Assembly: GCA_965279085.1 (NCBI GenBank)
Contig: OZ257149.1
Coordinates: forward strand, 806,001 to 870,000
Length of the DNA: 64,000 nt
Direction of reading: 5' to 3'
Origin: UBA7672 sp965279085
Lineage (GTDB): Bacteria > Pseudomonadota > Alphaproteobacteria > Caulobacterales > Hyphomonadaceae
The notes under the pieces are model-generated. The model saw only the letters and a program-made list of their open reading frames with translations. It searched no databases and had not been told where the DNA came from. The position numbers were made by a program, and so were the translations under genes. Within the stretch, counting starts at the first letter, position 1, and every line of letters starts with the position of its first letter. Of this stretch, positions 16,945-25,742 are shown in pieces.

Positions 16945-17424
16945 TCAGCCGCCGCGCACGTCGCGCGAGACCGCATCGAGCAGGCCGTTGATGAACTTCG
17001 GCTCGGCGCCCTCGAAGAAGGCATGCGCGATGGAGACGTACTCATCGAGAATGATCTGAGACGGCAGGCTGATCTCGGCGATCAGTTCATGGACGCCCGC
17101 ACGCAGGATAGCGCGCGAAGTCGCATCCAGCCTTTCAATCTTCCAGCCGCTCGCCAGCCGCTTCATGATCGCCGCGTCGATGGCTTCCTGCCGGTTCACC
17201 ACGCCGTCGACGATCGACTTGAAAATATCCGGATCGGCTTCCTCGACAGGCTCGCCCTCGTCGTTCAGGCCCAGCCTGTCTTCCATGAAATCCGCGATCA
17301 CCGAGCGCGCCGACTGTTCCGTCTGCTCCATCTGGTAGAGCGCCTGCACGGCCGCGAGCCGCGCGCCGGCGCGACGCGCCGCGAGCAGCTTGCGTTCCGC
17401 CTCGGCTGACGGAGCATTGCTCAT
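16945..17424 (-). CDS. nusB: Transcription antitermination factor NusB
   Basis: The 159-residue all-helical protein has the NusB signatures ARLAAVQALYQMEQT, ILRAGVHELIAEI and LDEYVSIAHAFFEG. It binds boxA RNA with NusE (ribosomal protein S10) for rRNA antitermination. Its ATG overlaps the ribH stop by four bases, the usual ribH-nusB coupling. Confidence 0.94.
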   Translation of the reverse strand: MSNAPSAEAERKLLAARRAGARLAAVQALYQMEQTEQSARSVIADFMEDRLGLNDEGEPVEEADPDIFKSIVDGVVNRQEAIDAAIMKRLASGWKIERLDATSRAILRAGVHELIAEISLPSQIILDEYVSIAHAFFEGAEPKFINGLLDAVSRDVRGG

Positions 17425-17870
17425 TCGCCGATCTCGGCCAGCTTGTTGAAGCGATAGGACAGGCCAACCATGCGCAGCACGGCCGCGACAACTTCCGCGC
17501 CTTTGTTCTTCTGCTTGCGATCCGCGCGAATGCGCGCCTGGCCTTCATTCTCGACCGTCAGCACGCCAAAGCCCAACGGCACTCCGGAGATCGACAGCTC
17601 CATCAGCCCGCGCGCGACGTGGTTGGTGATGAGGTCGTAGTGGCTGGTCTCGCCACGGATCACGCAGCCGAGCGCAACGAACCCGTCCCACTCGCCGCTT
17701 CCCGCCGCCATGGCGATCGCAGCGGGAATCTCGAATGCGCCCGGCACTTCGAGGAACTCATACGTCGCACCGGCCTTCTCGAGGCCATCAGTCACGCCGG
17801 CCTCAAGCTCGGTCATGATGTTTGCGTAGTAGCGGGAAGTGACGATCAGGATGCGGGGGGCTTCGGCCAA
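17421..17870 (-). CDS. ribH: 6,7-dimethyl-8-ribityllumazine synthase
   Basis: The 149-residue enzyme makes the riboflavin precursor lumazine. It has EVPGAFEIPAAI (about 40-52), GCVIRGETSHYDLI with the catalytic histidine, and GVLTVENEGQARIR. The length matches the icosahedral-type family. It is coupled to nusB and lies three bases after ribBX. Confidence 0.95.
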   Translation of the reverse strand: MAEAPRILIVTSRYYANIMTELEAGVTDGLEKAGATYEFLEVPGAFEIPAAIAMAAGSGEWDGFVALGCVIRGETSHYDLITNHVARGLMELSISGVPLGFGVLTVENEGQARIRADRKQKNKGAEVVAAVLRMVGLSYRFNKLAEIGE

Positions 17871-17873
17871 GGA

Positions 17874-19025
17874 TCAGTCTCCGTCAATGCGGCGCCAGCC
17901 CTCGACGGTCAGGCCGTATCCGTCAAGACCCGGCAGCACGTTGGGGCGCGTATTGCTCATCAGAACCATGCGGCGCACGCCAAGATCCTTCAGGATCTGC
18001 GCGCCGACGCCGTATTCGCGCAACGGGTGAGCGCTCCCGTCGGACTCCAGCGTCTCGGCGTGGCCGCCCAGAGCACGCGCGATCTCCTCGCCCATGCCCA
18101 TCCGCACGAACACCAGCACGCCGGCTTCATCAGATGCCGCCAGCCGCTCCATGGAGCGGCGCACCAGACCCTCGCGCTTGCCCGCCTCGCCGAGGAAGTC
18201 CGACAGGAAGTCCACACGATGCACGCGCACCAGCGTTTGCTGATCGCCCTGCACGCGGCCCTTCACCAGCGCGATGTGCTCGGCGCCGTCCAGCGTGTTG
18301 CGGAACACGATGATACGGAACTTGCCGCCCCACGCGCTCTCGAAATCGCTCTCGATCCGGCGCTCGAGGAACCGGTCATGCCGCCGCCGCCACGCGATCA
18401 GGTCGGCGATCGTGCCGATCTTCATCCCGTGCAATTGCGCGAACGTCACCAGCTCCGGCAAGCGCGCCATCGAGCCATCGTCGTTCATGATCTCGCAGAT
18501 CACCGCTGCCGGGTAGAGCCCCGCCAGCCGTGAGATGTCCACGCTCGCTTCCGTATGCCCTGCCCGCACCAGCACGCCGCCTTCGCGCGCCACCAGCGGG
18601 AAGACGTGGCCCGGCGATACAATGTCCTGCGCGCCCTTGGTCGGATCAATCGCCACTGCAATCGTATGCGCGCGGTCGTGGGCGGAGATACCCGTCGTTA
18701 CGCCCTCCCGCGCCTCGATGGAGACGGTGAAGGCCGTCTTCATGCTCTCGCGGTTCTCGCGCGCCATCATGTCGAGTTCCAGCGTGCGCGCCCGGTCGCG
18801 CGTCACGGACAGGCAGATCAGCCCGCGCCCGTGCTTCGCCATGAAGTTCACCTGCGCCGGCGTTGCAAACTGCGCGGGAATGATCAGGTCGCCCTCGTTC
18901 TCACGATCTTCTGCGTCAACGAGGATATACATCCGCCCGTTGCGCGCCTCTTCCACGATCTCCTCGATGGGAGAGATCGCCGCCGAGAAATCGTATTTTT
19001 CTTGATGGTCTTTCATGACCGCCAC
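17874..19025 (-). CDS. ribB: RibB with degenerate GTP cyclohydrolase II-like domain (RibBX)
   Basis: The 383-residue protein has an intact N-terminal 3,4-dihydroxy-2-butanone 4-phosphate synthase domain: DAEDRENEGD, GLICLSVTRDR, HVFPLVAREGGV and GHTEASVD. The C-terminal part (about 210-383) aligns in layout with GTP cyclohydrolase II but contains no cysteine at all, so the zinc-binding Cys triad and the RCDCG-type motif are missing. Annotating it as bifunctional RibBA would therefore mislead. Similar RibBX proteins are known from Alphaproteobacteria. A functional ribA should be elsewhere. It overlaps the ribE end by 13 bases. Confidence 0.92.
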   Translation of the reverse strand: MAVMKDHQEKYDFSAAISPIEEIVEEARNGRMYILVDAEDRENEGDLIIPAQFATPAQVNFMAKHGRGLICLSVTRDRARTLELDMMARENRESMKTAFTVSIEAREGVTTGISAHDRAHTIAVAIDPTKGAQDIVSPGHVFPLVAREGGVLVRAGHTEASVDISRLAGLYPAAVICEIMNDDGSMARLPELVTFAQLHGMKIGTIADLIAWRRRHDRFLERRIESDFESAWGGKFRIIVFRNTLDGAEHIALVKGRVQGDQQTLVRVHRVDFLSDFLGEAGKREGLVRRSMERLAASDEAGVLVFVRMGMGEEIARALGGHAETLESDGSAHPLREYGVGAQILKDLGVRRMVLMSNTRPNVLPGLDGYGLTVEGWRRIDGD

Positions 19026-19630
19026 TCCAGCATGCGCGCCACATACCGCGCCAGCATATCGACTTCCAGATTGACCTTGTCGCCCGCCTTCAGCTCGCCA
19101 AGCGTCGTCACCGACAGCGTATGCGGGATCAGCGAAACCTCGAACCAGGCCTCATCACCCTTGGCATGAACCGCCGACACCGTCAGCGATACGCCGTCGA
19201 TGGTGACCGAACCCTTCTCGGCAAAGAACTTCGACAGCTCCGCTGGAATGCGCACACGATAAACCTTGCTGTCTCCGGCCGTCGCGATCACGCCGATCGT
19301 ACCCAGCCCGTCCACATGCCCATAGACCAGATGCCCGCCCAGCTCGTCGCCCAGCTTCAACGACAGCTCCAGGTTCACGCGCGATCCCACCTGCCACTGC
19401 CCCAGCGTCGTCCGCGACAGCGTCTCCGGAATAGCCTCGACAACCCACCATGATCCGCCCGGCCGTTCGCCGAACTCGACCACCGTGAGACAAACACCCG
19501 AATGCTGGATCGACGCGCCCATCTGGATAGCGGAGGCAGGATAGGTGCCCTCGATGCGAACACGGCGCAGCCCGTTGATGTCCTCGACGGACTTCACATG
19601 GCCGACATCTGTAACCAGTCCAGTAAACAT
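19013..19630 (-). CDS. ribE: Riboflavin synthase alpha chain
   Basis: The 205-residue enzyme dismutates two lumazines to riboflavin. It begins with the hallmark MFTGLVTDVG, has two lumazine-binding repeats (about 1-95 and 96-195) and the GSVTIDGVSLTVS signature in the second. It overlaps ribBX by 13 bases, so the two are coupled. Upstream, 92 bases separate it from the ribD-type gene. Confidence 0.94.
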   Translation of the reverse strand: MFTGLVTDVGHVKSVEDINGLRRVRIEGTYPASAIQMGASIQHSGVCLTVVEFGERPGGSWWVVEAIPETLSRTTLGQWQVGSRVNLELSLKLGDELGGHLVYGHVDGLGTIGVIATAGDSKVYRVRIPAELSKFFAEKGSVTIDGVSLTVSAVHAKGDEAWFEVSLIPHTLSVTTLGELKAGDKVNLEVDMLARYVARMLEWRS

Positions 19631-19722
19631 TCAAACATCCCGAGCCGCCCGTCCGGCGACCGTTCCGAAAAGCCGCTACGCCGCTCCGGGCCGCCTGACA
19701 ACAGTGAGACTCGTCAGCTCGG

Positions 19723-20400
19723 CTAAACCCTGCGCCGGTAGCTTTCCCAGAGGTCCGGACCCACCTCGCGAATGGCCACGCGCTCATAGGTGGGCGTAGC
19801 CGACAATTTCTCCAAGGCCAGCCCGCCGAGGCATGGTTTACCATCCCCGCCCAGCAGCACCGGCGCCCTGAACCACTCGATCCGGTCGACCAGCCCGGCC
19901 CGCACGAACGAAGCCGCCAGCTGTCCGCCGCCCTCGACCATCAGCGACGCAACACCCGCTCGCTGAGCCGAATTGAGCAGCTCAACCAGCGACACGCTCT
20001 GCGATCCCTCGCCCGCCGGCAGCATCCAGAATTGCAGCCCCGCCGTGCTTGGCCAGCGATCCAGATCCATCGTCTCCAGCGTCGCCACCGCGACCGGCCC
20101 CATCTCCAGCGTCGAGAACAGCTTCGCGCTCGCGGGCACACGCCCACGGCTGTCGGCCACCACACGCAGCGGCTGCTTGTCAGGCATCGGGTCGGTCCGC
20201 GCCGTCAGCTCCGGATCGTCGAGGATCACCGTCTCGGAGCCAACGATCACCGCATCATGGCTCGCGCGCAGGCGATGCACTTCCGCCCGCGCCGCCTCGC
20301 CCGTGATCCACTTGCTCTCGCCATTGGCCAGCGCGATGCGGCCATCCAGCGACGTCGCCAGCTTCAGGGTAACGCCAGGCCGCGAAGCGCCCACGTTCAT
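19723..20400 (-). CDS. RibD-type reductase domain without deaminase domain
   Basis: The 225-residue protein matches only the C-terminal reductase half of RibD, a dihydrofolate reductase-like fold: VTLKLATSLDGRIAL, GESKWITGEAAR, VGSETVILDDPELTAR and SLMVEGGGQLAAS. The N-terminal zinc deaminase domain (HAE and PCxHxG-type motifs) is absent, and nothing resembling it lies upstream because the ATG overlaps the nrdR stop by four bases. The position between nrdR and ribE is where full-length RibD is usual. It should reduce the pyrimidine intermediate if a separate deaminase exists elsewhere. Confidence 0.88.
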   Translation of the reverse strand: MNVGASRPGVTLKLATSLDGRIALANGESKWITGEAARAEVHRLRASHDAVIVGSETVILDDPELTARTDPMPDKQPLRVVADSRGRVPASAKLFSTLEMGPVAVATLETMDLDRWPSTAGLQFWMLPAGEGSQSVSLVELLNSAQRAGVASLMVEGGGQLAASFVRAGLVDRIEWFRAPVLLGGDGKPCLGGLALEKLSATPTYERVAIREVGPDLWESYRRRV

Positions 20401-20870
20401 TCCTTCTCGCCGCTTCCCTCATCCTCGGTCTGCTTGGCGACGAACGCCGCGAAGTCCGCCGGAGACTTGAAGTCCTTGTAGACCGACGCGTAGCGGATGA
20501 ACGCCACGGGATCGAGCCCGCTGAGACTCTCCATCACCATCTCGCCGATGTCGGAGGTCTTGATCTCCGTCTCACCCATGTTCTCCAGCTGCCGCACAAT
20601 TCCGGAGATCATGTGATCGAGCTGATCGTCGCTGACGGGCCGCTTCTGCAGCGCGATCTTCAGCGAGCGTCGAAGCTTGTCGCGCTCGAACACGGCCTTG
20701 CGGCCATCGCGCTTCACGACGATCAGGTCACGCAGCTGCACGCGTTCGAATGTGGTGAAACGCCCGCCGCAATTCGTGCATCCGCGACGCCTGCGAACGG
20801 CCGTATCCTCTTCAGCCGGCCGGCTGTCCTTCACGACTGAGTCTGCAAACCCGCAGTAAGGACAGCGCAA
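20397..20870 (-). CDS. nrdR: Transcriptional repressor NrdR
   Basis: The 157-residue protein has a zinc ribbon with CPYC (3-6) and CTNC, then an ATP-cone domain (about 50-140). It senses dATP/ATP and represses ribonucleotide reductase genes. It is coupled by ATGA to the reductase-only ribD gene and follows glyA by three bases, the conserved glyA-nrdR-rib arrangement of Alphaproteobacteria. Confidence 0.95.
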   Translation of the reverse strand: MRCPYCGFADSVVKDSRPAEEDTAVRRRRGCTNCGGRFTTFERVQLRDLIVVKRDGRKAVFERDKLRRSLKIALQKRPVSDDQLDHMISGIVRQLENMGETEIKTSDIGEMVMESLSGLDPVAFIRYASVYKDFKSPADFAAFVAKQTEDEGSGEKE

Positions 20871-20873
20871 ACA

Positions 20874-22184
20874 TCACCCCCAGGGAGCAGCATAGATCGG
20901 GAAGCGCGCAGTGAGCGCCTTCACTTCTTCGCGCACTTTTGTCTCGACCGCGGTCGTATCGCCGCCGGCAGCGAGGCCGTCGACGATCTCGATCATCCAG
21001 AGCCCGACCTGTTTGAACTCAGCCGTGCCGAACCCGCGCGTCGTCGCCGCCGGCGAGCCCACGCGCACACCCGATGTCACCATCGGCTTCTCGGGATCGA
21101 ACGGCACGCCGTTCTTGTTGCAGGTGATATAGGCCCGCTCCAGCGCCTTCTCGGTCGCGTTGCCCTTCACGCCCTTGGGACGCAGGTCGACCAGCATCAG
21201 GTGCGTGTCCGTGCCGCCCGACACGATATCGAGCCCGCCGACCTTCAGCGTCTCCGCCAGCATCCGCGCATTGTCGATCACCGCCTGCGCATAGGCCTTG
21301 AACGACGGCTTCAGCGCCTCGCCGAACGCCACGGCCTTGCCCGCGATCACATGCATCAGCGGCCCGCCCTGGATCCCTGGGAACACGGCCGAGTTCACCT
21401 TCTTCGCGATGTCCGCATCGTTGGTCAGCACCATGCCGCCGCGCGGCCCGCGCAGCGTCTTGTGCGTCGTCGTCGTCACCACATGCGCATGGCCCAGCGG
21501 GCTCGGGATGAGTCCTGCCGCCACGAGACCGGCGAAGTGCGCCATGTCCACCATGAAGTAAGCGCCGACTTCATCCGCGATCTTGCGGAACGCCGCAAAG
21601 TCGATCGTGCGCGAATAGGCTGAGCCGCCGGCGATGATGATCTTCGGCTGGGATTCCTTCGCGACTTTCCGCACGTCGTCAAAATCGATCCGGCCGTCCT
21701 GCAGCCGCACGCCATACTGGTGCGCCTTGAACCATTTGCCCGACTGGTTGGCCGACGCGCCATGCGTCAGGTGCCCGCCCGCATCCAGGCTCATGCCGAG
21801 GATGCTGTCGCCCGGCTTGATCAGTGCGTTGAACACTGCCTGGTTGGCCTGGCTGCCCGAGGACGGCTGCACGTTCGCGAACTCGCAGCCGAACAGCTGC
21901 TTCGCCCGATCGATCGCCAGCGTCTCGACCTCGTCCACGAACTCGCAGCCGCCATAGTACCGCTTGCCCGGATATCCTTCGGCATACTTGTTCGTCAGCA
22001 GCGAGCCCTGCGCCTCAAGCACCGCGCGCGAAACGATGTTCTCCGAGGCGATCAGCTCGATCTGATGGCTCTGCCGGCCGAGCTCTTCGCCGATCCATTT
22101 CGCGATTACTGGGTCAGCTTCAACAAGGCCGGTCGAGAAGAACCCCTTGGCGCGCGTATCCGCAGGGGCATTCGACTGGCTCAT
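20874..22184 (-). CDS. glyA: Serine hydroxymethyltransferase
   Basis: The 436-residue PLP enzyme interconverts serine and glycine and supplies one-carbon units. Motifs are IELIASENIVS, NKYAEGYPGKRYYGG, the PLP lysine in VVTTTTHKTLRGPRGG, and GVRVGSPAATTRGF. The frame is open to 22262, but the ATG at 22184 (MSQSNAPADT) has GGAG upstream and gives the usual length. It is the likely first gene of the operon glyA-nrdR-rib. Confidence 0.95.
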   Translation of the reverse strand: MSQSNAPADTRAKGFFSTGLVEADPVIAKWIGEELGRQSHQIELIASENIVSRAVLEAQGSLLTNKYAEGYPGKRYYGGCEFVDEVETLAIDRAKQLFGCEFANVQPSSGSQANQAVFNALIKPGDSILGMSLDAGGHLTHGASANQSGKWFKAHQYGVRLQDGRIDFDDVRKVAKESQPKIIIAGGSAYSRTIDFAAFRKIADEVGAYFMVDMAHFAGLVAAGLIPSPLGHAHVVTTTTHKTLRGPRGGMVLTNDADIAKKVNSAVFPGIQGGPLMHVIAGKAVAFGEALKPSFKAYAQAVIDNARMLAETLKVGGLDIVSGGTDTHLMLVDLRPKGVKGNATEKALERAYITCNKNGVPFDPEKPMVTSGVRVGSPAATTRGFGTAEFKQVGLWMIEIVDGLAAGGDTTAVETKVREEVKALTARFPIYAAPWG

Positions 22185-22432
22185 GCGTAAGACTCCAAGC
22201 GTTTCGGTGCGGATTTCAGCGGCGATACGGACTCCCTGCCGCGTTGGCAAGTGTTGCAGCAAAGCGGGTCAAATGACGCCGAAGTGGTGCATCACGGCGA
22301 ATGAAACCGAAGACGAGATGTAGCAGAATCAGTATTCCGGCTTAATCTGTAGTGAGTGACTCGGTCGTTATTGGTCTCGCACTGGTTTTGGGGCGTCTTC
22401 AGGGACGCAGGCAGGGCGCGCGAGTAGAACAG

Positions 22433-22864
22433 ATGCCAGAAACATCCGGCAATTCAGTGCTACCACACGAGGATATTCTCCGGATGACTTCGGAGATCGT
22501 GTCTTCGTTCGTCTCCAACAACCCCGTCACCACCGATGGTCTTCCGGACGTCATCCGCTCTGTCTACCGGACCGTCTCCGCGCTCTATGCCGGCCCCGAG
22601 GCGAAGCTGGACGAGAAGCTCAAGCCGGCCGTCCCCGTCGGCAAGTCGGTGACCGAAGACTACATCGTCTGCCTGGAAGACGGCCGGAAGCTGAAGATGC
22701 TGAAGCGCTACCTGCGCTCGCGCTACGACATGAGCCCTGACGACTACCGCCGCCGCTGGTCCCTGCCCGCCGACTACCCGATGGTCGCCCCCAGCTACAC
22801 CGAACGCCGCTCCGAATTCGCCAAGAAGATCGGCCTCGGCAAGGGCGTGCGGAAGAACCGCTAG
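22433..22864 (+). CDS. Ros/MucR family regulator with incomplete zinc finger
   Basis: The 143-residue protein matches MucR/Ros regulators of exopolysaccharide, cell-cycle and virulence genes. The ATG at 22433 is chosen over upstream in-frame codons because MPETSGNSVL leads directly into the family's N-terminal helix (MTSEIVSSFVSNN). In the zinc finger only the first ligand, C80, is a standard one: the second position is D83, and both histidine positions are tyrosine (Y93, Y98). Alphaproteobacterial MucR proteins often have Asp at the second site. The loss of both histidines is more unusual. The conserved MSPDDYRRRWSLPADYPMV follows. Confidence 0.86.
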   Translation: MPETSGNSVLPHEDILRMTSEIVSSFVSNNPVTTDGLPDVIRSVYRTVSALYAGPEAKLDEKLKPAVPVGKSVTEDYIVCLEDGRKLKMLKRYLRSRYDMSPDDYRRRWSLPADYPMVAPSYTERRSEFAKKIGLGKGVRKNR

Positions 22865-23097
22865 GCGATCCACCCGCCCTTCCCGTCGCGCTTCTTCTCC
22901 GCCGTCCCGCCCTTCGCCTTGGCGCGGACGTAAGCCAGCTTCTGCCGCGCCAGCCGCTCGATATCGCTCTGCGCGGCATTCGACGGAGCGGTAAACACGA
23001 TCTCCAGACCATCCGCCGCCGACACCGCGCGCACCTCCATGGCGCCGCGGATGCGGTTCATCTCGAGCAGGATCTCCGAATCCGGATCGTCGGCCAT
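22861..23097 (-). CDS. Small cytosolic protein of unknown function
   Basis: The 78-residue protein has no signal peptide or membrane segment. It starts acidic (MADDPDSEILLEMNRI), has a beta-like middle (AMEVRAVSAADGLEIVF) and ends in a basic helix. Its stop overlaps the mucR stop by four bases in convergent orientation. It looks like a small alphaproteobacterial family, possibly DUF6898, but I am not certain of that name. No function can be given. Confidence 0.6.
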   Translation of the reverse strand: MADDPDSEILLEMNRIRGAMEVRAVSAADGLEIVFTAPSNAAQSDIERLARQKLAYVRAKAKGGTAEKKRDGKGGWIA

Positions 23098-23235
23098 GGC
23101 GCCATATTGCCAAAAATCGCCGCGCCTGTCGCGCCCGGATAGGCTTACCGGGGACAGGCGAACTTCATGCAGTTGGATAGTTCCCCGTTCACGCGCGAGG
23201 TTCTACATCACTGACAGGTACAGTTGGGGAACGTC

Positions 23236-23478
23236 ATGCAGAAGACCCGCATCGGCCGTCTCGGCGAGACAATGCTCTACCTGTTTGGCTTCTGGATCGC
23301 GCTGACAGTGCTGATCCTCGCCCTGCCGTGGACGCCGGCGGACGCCTTCATGCAAAGCGCGAAGATCGTGCTGTTGCTCGCCGCACTAGTGGCGCTGGTC
23401 TCTTCGGTGATCGGCGCGACGACGGGGCTGCTCTCCGTCGTCGGCATGTCCGCGAAGGATCCCGAGCCGAGGCCGTAA
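23236..23478 (+). CDS. Small inner-membrane protein, two spans
   Basis: The 80-residue protein from the ATG at 23236 (preceded by GGGGAA) has two membrane segments, about residues 14-33 and 43-70. The short loop between them carries PWTPADAF. A TTG at 23224 is an alternative start. I recognise no family. It stands alone between minus-strand genes. Confidence 0.55.
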   Translation: MQKTRIGRLGETMLYLFGFWIALTVLILALPWTPADAFMQSAKIVLLLAALVALVSSVIGATTGLLSVVGMSAKDPEPRP

Positions 23479-23487
23479 GGGCCGGCT

Positions 23488-24255
23488 TCAGTCTTCGTAA
23501 TAGTCGATCGACTCGTCGGTGATCTCGTACCGCCAACTGTTCGCCTTCTCGATCCGCACGCGCTCGGCGAGAAATTCGATGATTTCGTCGCGCTTCTTCA
23601 GCGGCGACTTGGTGAAGCCTTCCCAGTGCTCCGCCGACGGCACCTCGATTGAGAACTTCACGCCTCCGCCACCCATCTCGTGCGAGAATCTGATCCGCGT
23701 ATCGCCATCGATATAGACGATCGCCCCGGCGTGAAAGTTGCCCTCATACTCCAGCCGCCGCCCGAACATCCGCGCGACGTCCCGCTGTGCCTGCCCGCGC
23801 ATTTCGAGATCGGTATCCGGAATCACATTCCCGAATCCATCGCGATAGACAATCGGCCCGCGCGACGGCTCTTCCACCACGGGCTCGCGTGGGGGCACAG
23901 GCGGTTGTTCGCCCGGCGGATATTTCTTCAGCGCGATCTCGTGCCGCCAGCCATCCTTATGCGTGATCGCAATCGCGTACTCGCCCGGGGGCCATTCCAG
24001 CGTCGCGAACAGGATCTGCACACTGCCACTTACGCGGCGCGACACCGGCCCGCGCTCCACATCCACGCCATCGCGCACAACCGAAAGCTCGCCATACCCC
24101 TCGTGCACCGGCTTCGGCAGCCACAGGATCAGCTGCTGCGATCCGGGATAGTGCACGAACTTCAGTGTCGGCGGCTTCAGTCCCTCCGGCCCATCGACCG
24201 TGCGTATGTCGCCAATGCCGACAACGCCCTCGTGCGCTTCCGGTTCGGCTGTCAC
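23488..24255 (-). CDS. Hypothetical protein with beta-rich domain and PPGEQPPVPP linker
   Basis: I do not recognise this protein of about 255 residues. The N-terminal half (about 1-110) looks like a beta-sandwich (LILWLPKPVHEGYGELSV), followed by a proline-rich linker, PPGEQPPVPPREP. The C-terminal half is a charged alpha/beta domain ending in many acidic residues. The frame is open to 24321, but the GTG at 24255, with GAGGG upstream, clears the zinc-ribbon gene that ends at 24266. There is no signal peptide. It is probably cotranscribed with the zinc-ribbon protein. Confidence 0.6.
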   Translation of the reverse strand: MTAEPEAHEGVVGIGDIRTVDGPEGLKPPTLKFVHYPGSQQLILWLPKPVHEGYGELSVVRDGVDVERGPVSRRVSGSVQILFATLEWPPGEYAIAITHKDGWRHEIALKKYPPGEQPPVPPREPVVEEPSRGPIVYRDGFGNVIPDTDLEMRGQAQRDVARMFGRRLEYEGNFHAGAIVYIDGDTRIRFSHEMGGGGVKFSIEVPSAEHWEGFTKSPLKKRDEIIEFLAERVRIEKANSWRYEITDESIDYYED

Positions 24256-24265
24256 GACGCTACCC

Positions 24266-24487
24266 TCAAAACCTGATCCAACCCGTAAACCATCCCACGC
24301 CGATCGCCACCAGCCCCACAAGGAGCAGCACGATCGGCGCCTTCAGACGGATGAAGTTGACGACCCGGCCGACCGGGCCGAAGCGCGCGTCCTCCCGGCA
24401 CCACGGGCAAAACACGGGCTCGGAATACTCGACATTCGAGAAGCTCGCGCCCTCGATCACCTTGTGACAGTTCCTGCAGACGTCCAT
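24266..24487 (-). CDS. Small zinc-ribbon membrane protein
   Basis: The 73-residue protein has a four-cysteine zinc ribbon (C4-x2-C7 and C27-x2-C30, the second being CPWC) and one C-terminal membrane segment (about 49-68). The ribbon should face the cytosol. It lies between hemA and the hypothetical gene on the same strand. No function is known. Confidence 0.65.
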   Translation of the reverse strand: MDVCRNCHKVIEGASFSNVEYSEPVFCPWCREDARFGPVGRVVNFIRLKAPIVLLLVGLVAIGVGWFTGWIRF

Positions 24488-24521
24488 GTCCCCCGCCTCC
24501 GTTCGAAGGCGGAGCGCCGCC

Positions 24522-25742
24522 TTACGCCGCCCGCTTCAGCCCCAGCTGGGCCCACACGGCCAGCAGAGCGGCGACGAGGTCGTCCATCATCTGCTCGGTA
24601 TGCTGCGGGCTCGGCGTGAAGCGCAGCCGCTCCGTGCCCTTCGGCACGGTCGGATAGTTGATCGGCTGCACATAGATGCCGAAATCGAACAGCAGCGTGT
24701 CGGACAGCGCCTTGCAGCGTTCGGGATCGCCGACCAGCAGCGGCACGATGTGCGTGTCCGCCATCATCACCGGCAACTTCGCCGCGATCAGCTTCTGGCG
24801 AAGCATCTCGGCCTTCTCCTGGTGAATCTTGCGCAGGTCACGCCCGAAATCGCTCCGCAGCTTGCGGATCGAGGTCAGCGCGCCGGCGGCCAGCACCGGG
24901 CATGTCGAGGTCGAGAAGATGAAGCCCGGCGCCATCGAGCGGATCGCGTCCACGATCGCCGTCTTCGAGGCGATGTAGCCGCCCATCACGCCGAACGCCT
25001 TGGCCAGCGTGCCCTCGCAGATGGTGATGCGGTCCATCACGCCATCGCGCTGCGCCACGCCCGCGCCCTCTTCGCCGTACATGCCAACCGCATGCACTTC
25101 GTCGAGATACGTGATCGCGTCGAACTCTTCCGCGAGGTCGCAGATCTCATGCATCGGCGCCACGTCGCCATCCATCGAATAGACGGACTCGAACGCGATC
25201 ACCTTCGGCGCATCCGCCGGATCGTTCTCCAGCAGCGCGCGTAGATGCGCCATGTCGTTGTGGCGGAAGATGCGCTTGGCGCAATGGGCGCGCTTGATCC
25301 CCTCGATCATCGAGGCATGGTTCAGCTCGTCCGAATAGATGATGACGTTCGGCATGATCTTGGCGAGCGTCGACAGCGTCGCCTCGTTCGACACATAGCC
25401 GGACGTGAACAGCAGCGCGCTTTCCTTGCCGTGAAGCGAAGCGAGTTCTTTCTCGAGTTCAACGTGATAGCGCGTCGTGCCCGAGATATTCCGCGTGCCG
25501 CCCGAACCGGCGCCGAACGTGTCGACCGCTTCCTTCATGGACTCGATCACGTCCGGATCCTGGCCCATGCCGAGATAGTCATTCGAGCACCAGACAGTCA
25601 CGTCCTGCTCGGTGCCGTCGTTGTGGCGCACCGACGCTTTCGGGAATTCGCCCTTGTAGCGCTTGAGATCGATGAACACCCGATACCGGCCCTCGGACCG
25701 GATTTCCTCGAGGGCGTTTTCGAAGTGAACCAGATGTTTCAT
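24522..25742 (-). CDS. hemA: 5-aminolevulinate synthase
   Basis: The 406-residue enzyme condenses glycine with succinyl-CoA, the Shemin route of haem synthesis typical of Alphaproteobacteria. Motifs are WCSNDYLGMGQDPDVI, SGTRNISGTTRYHVELE (with an extra G before), YLDEVHAVGMYG and the PLP lysine in LAKAFGVMGG. The start is placed at the ATG at 25742 because MKHLVHFENAL matches the family N-terminus; the frame extends 21 codons further. The upstream ribosome site is weak. Confidence 0.95.
   Translation of the reverse strand: MKHLVHFENALEEIRSEGRYRVFIDLKRYKGEFPKASVRHNDGTEQDVTVWCSNDYLGMGQDPDVIESMKEAVDTFGAGSGGTRNISGTTRYHVELEKELASLHGKESALLFTSGYVSNEATLSTLAKIMPNVIIYSDELNHASMIEGIKRAHCAKRIFRHNDMAHLRALLENDPADAPKVIAFESVYSMDGDVAPMHEICDLAEEFDAITYLDEVHAVGMYGEEGAGVAQRDGVMDRITICEGTLAKAFGVMGGYIASKTAIVDAIRSMAPGFIFSTSTCPVLAAGALTSIRKLRSDFGRDLRKIHQEKAEMLRQKLIAAKLPVMMADTHIVPLLVGDPERCKALSDTLLFDFGIYVQPINYPTVPKGTERLRFTPSPQHTEQMMDDLVAALLAVWAQLGLKRAA

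Noticed and set aside
17874..19025. Bifunctional RibBA call
   Set aside because: The cyclohydrolase half lacks every cysteine needed for zinc, so the second activity is not supported.
19631..22432. Riboswitch (FMN, TPP or glycine) in the rib/glyA region
   Set aside because: The rib genes are packed without leader space, and the 248 bases upstream of glyA and the mucR-type gene show no recognisable conserved aptamer pattern by eye.
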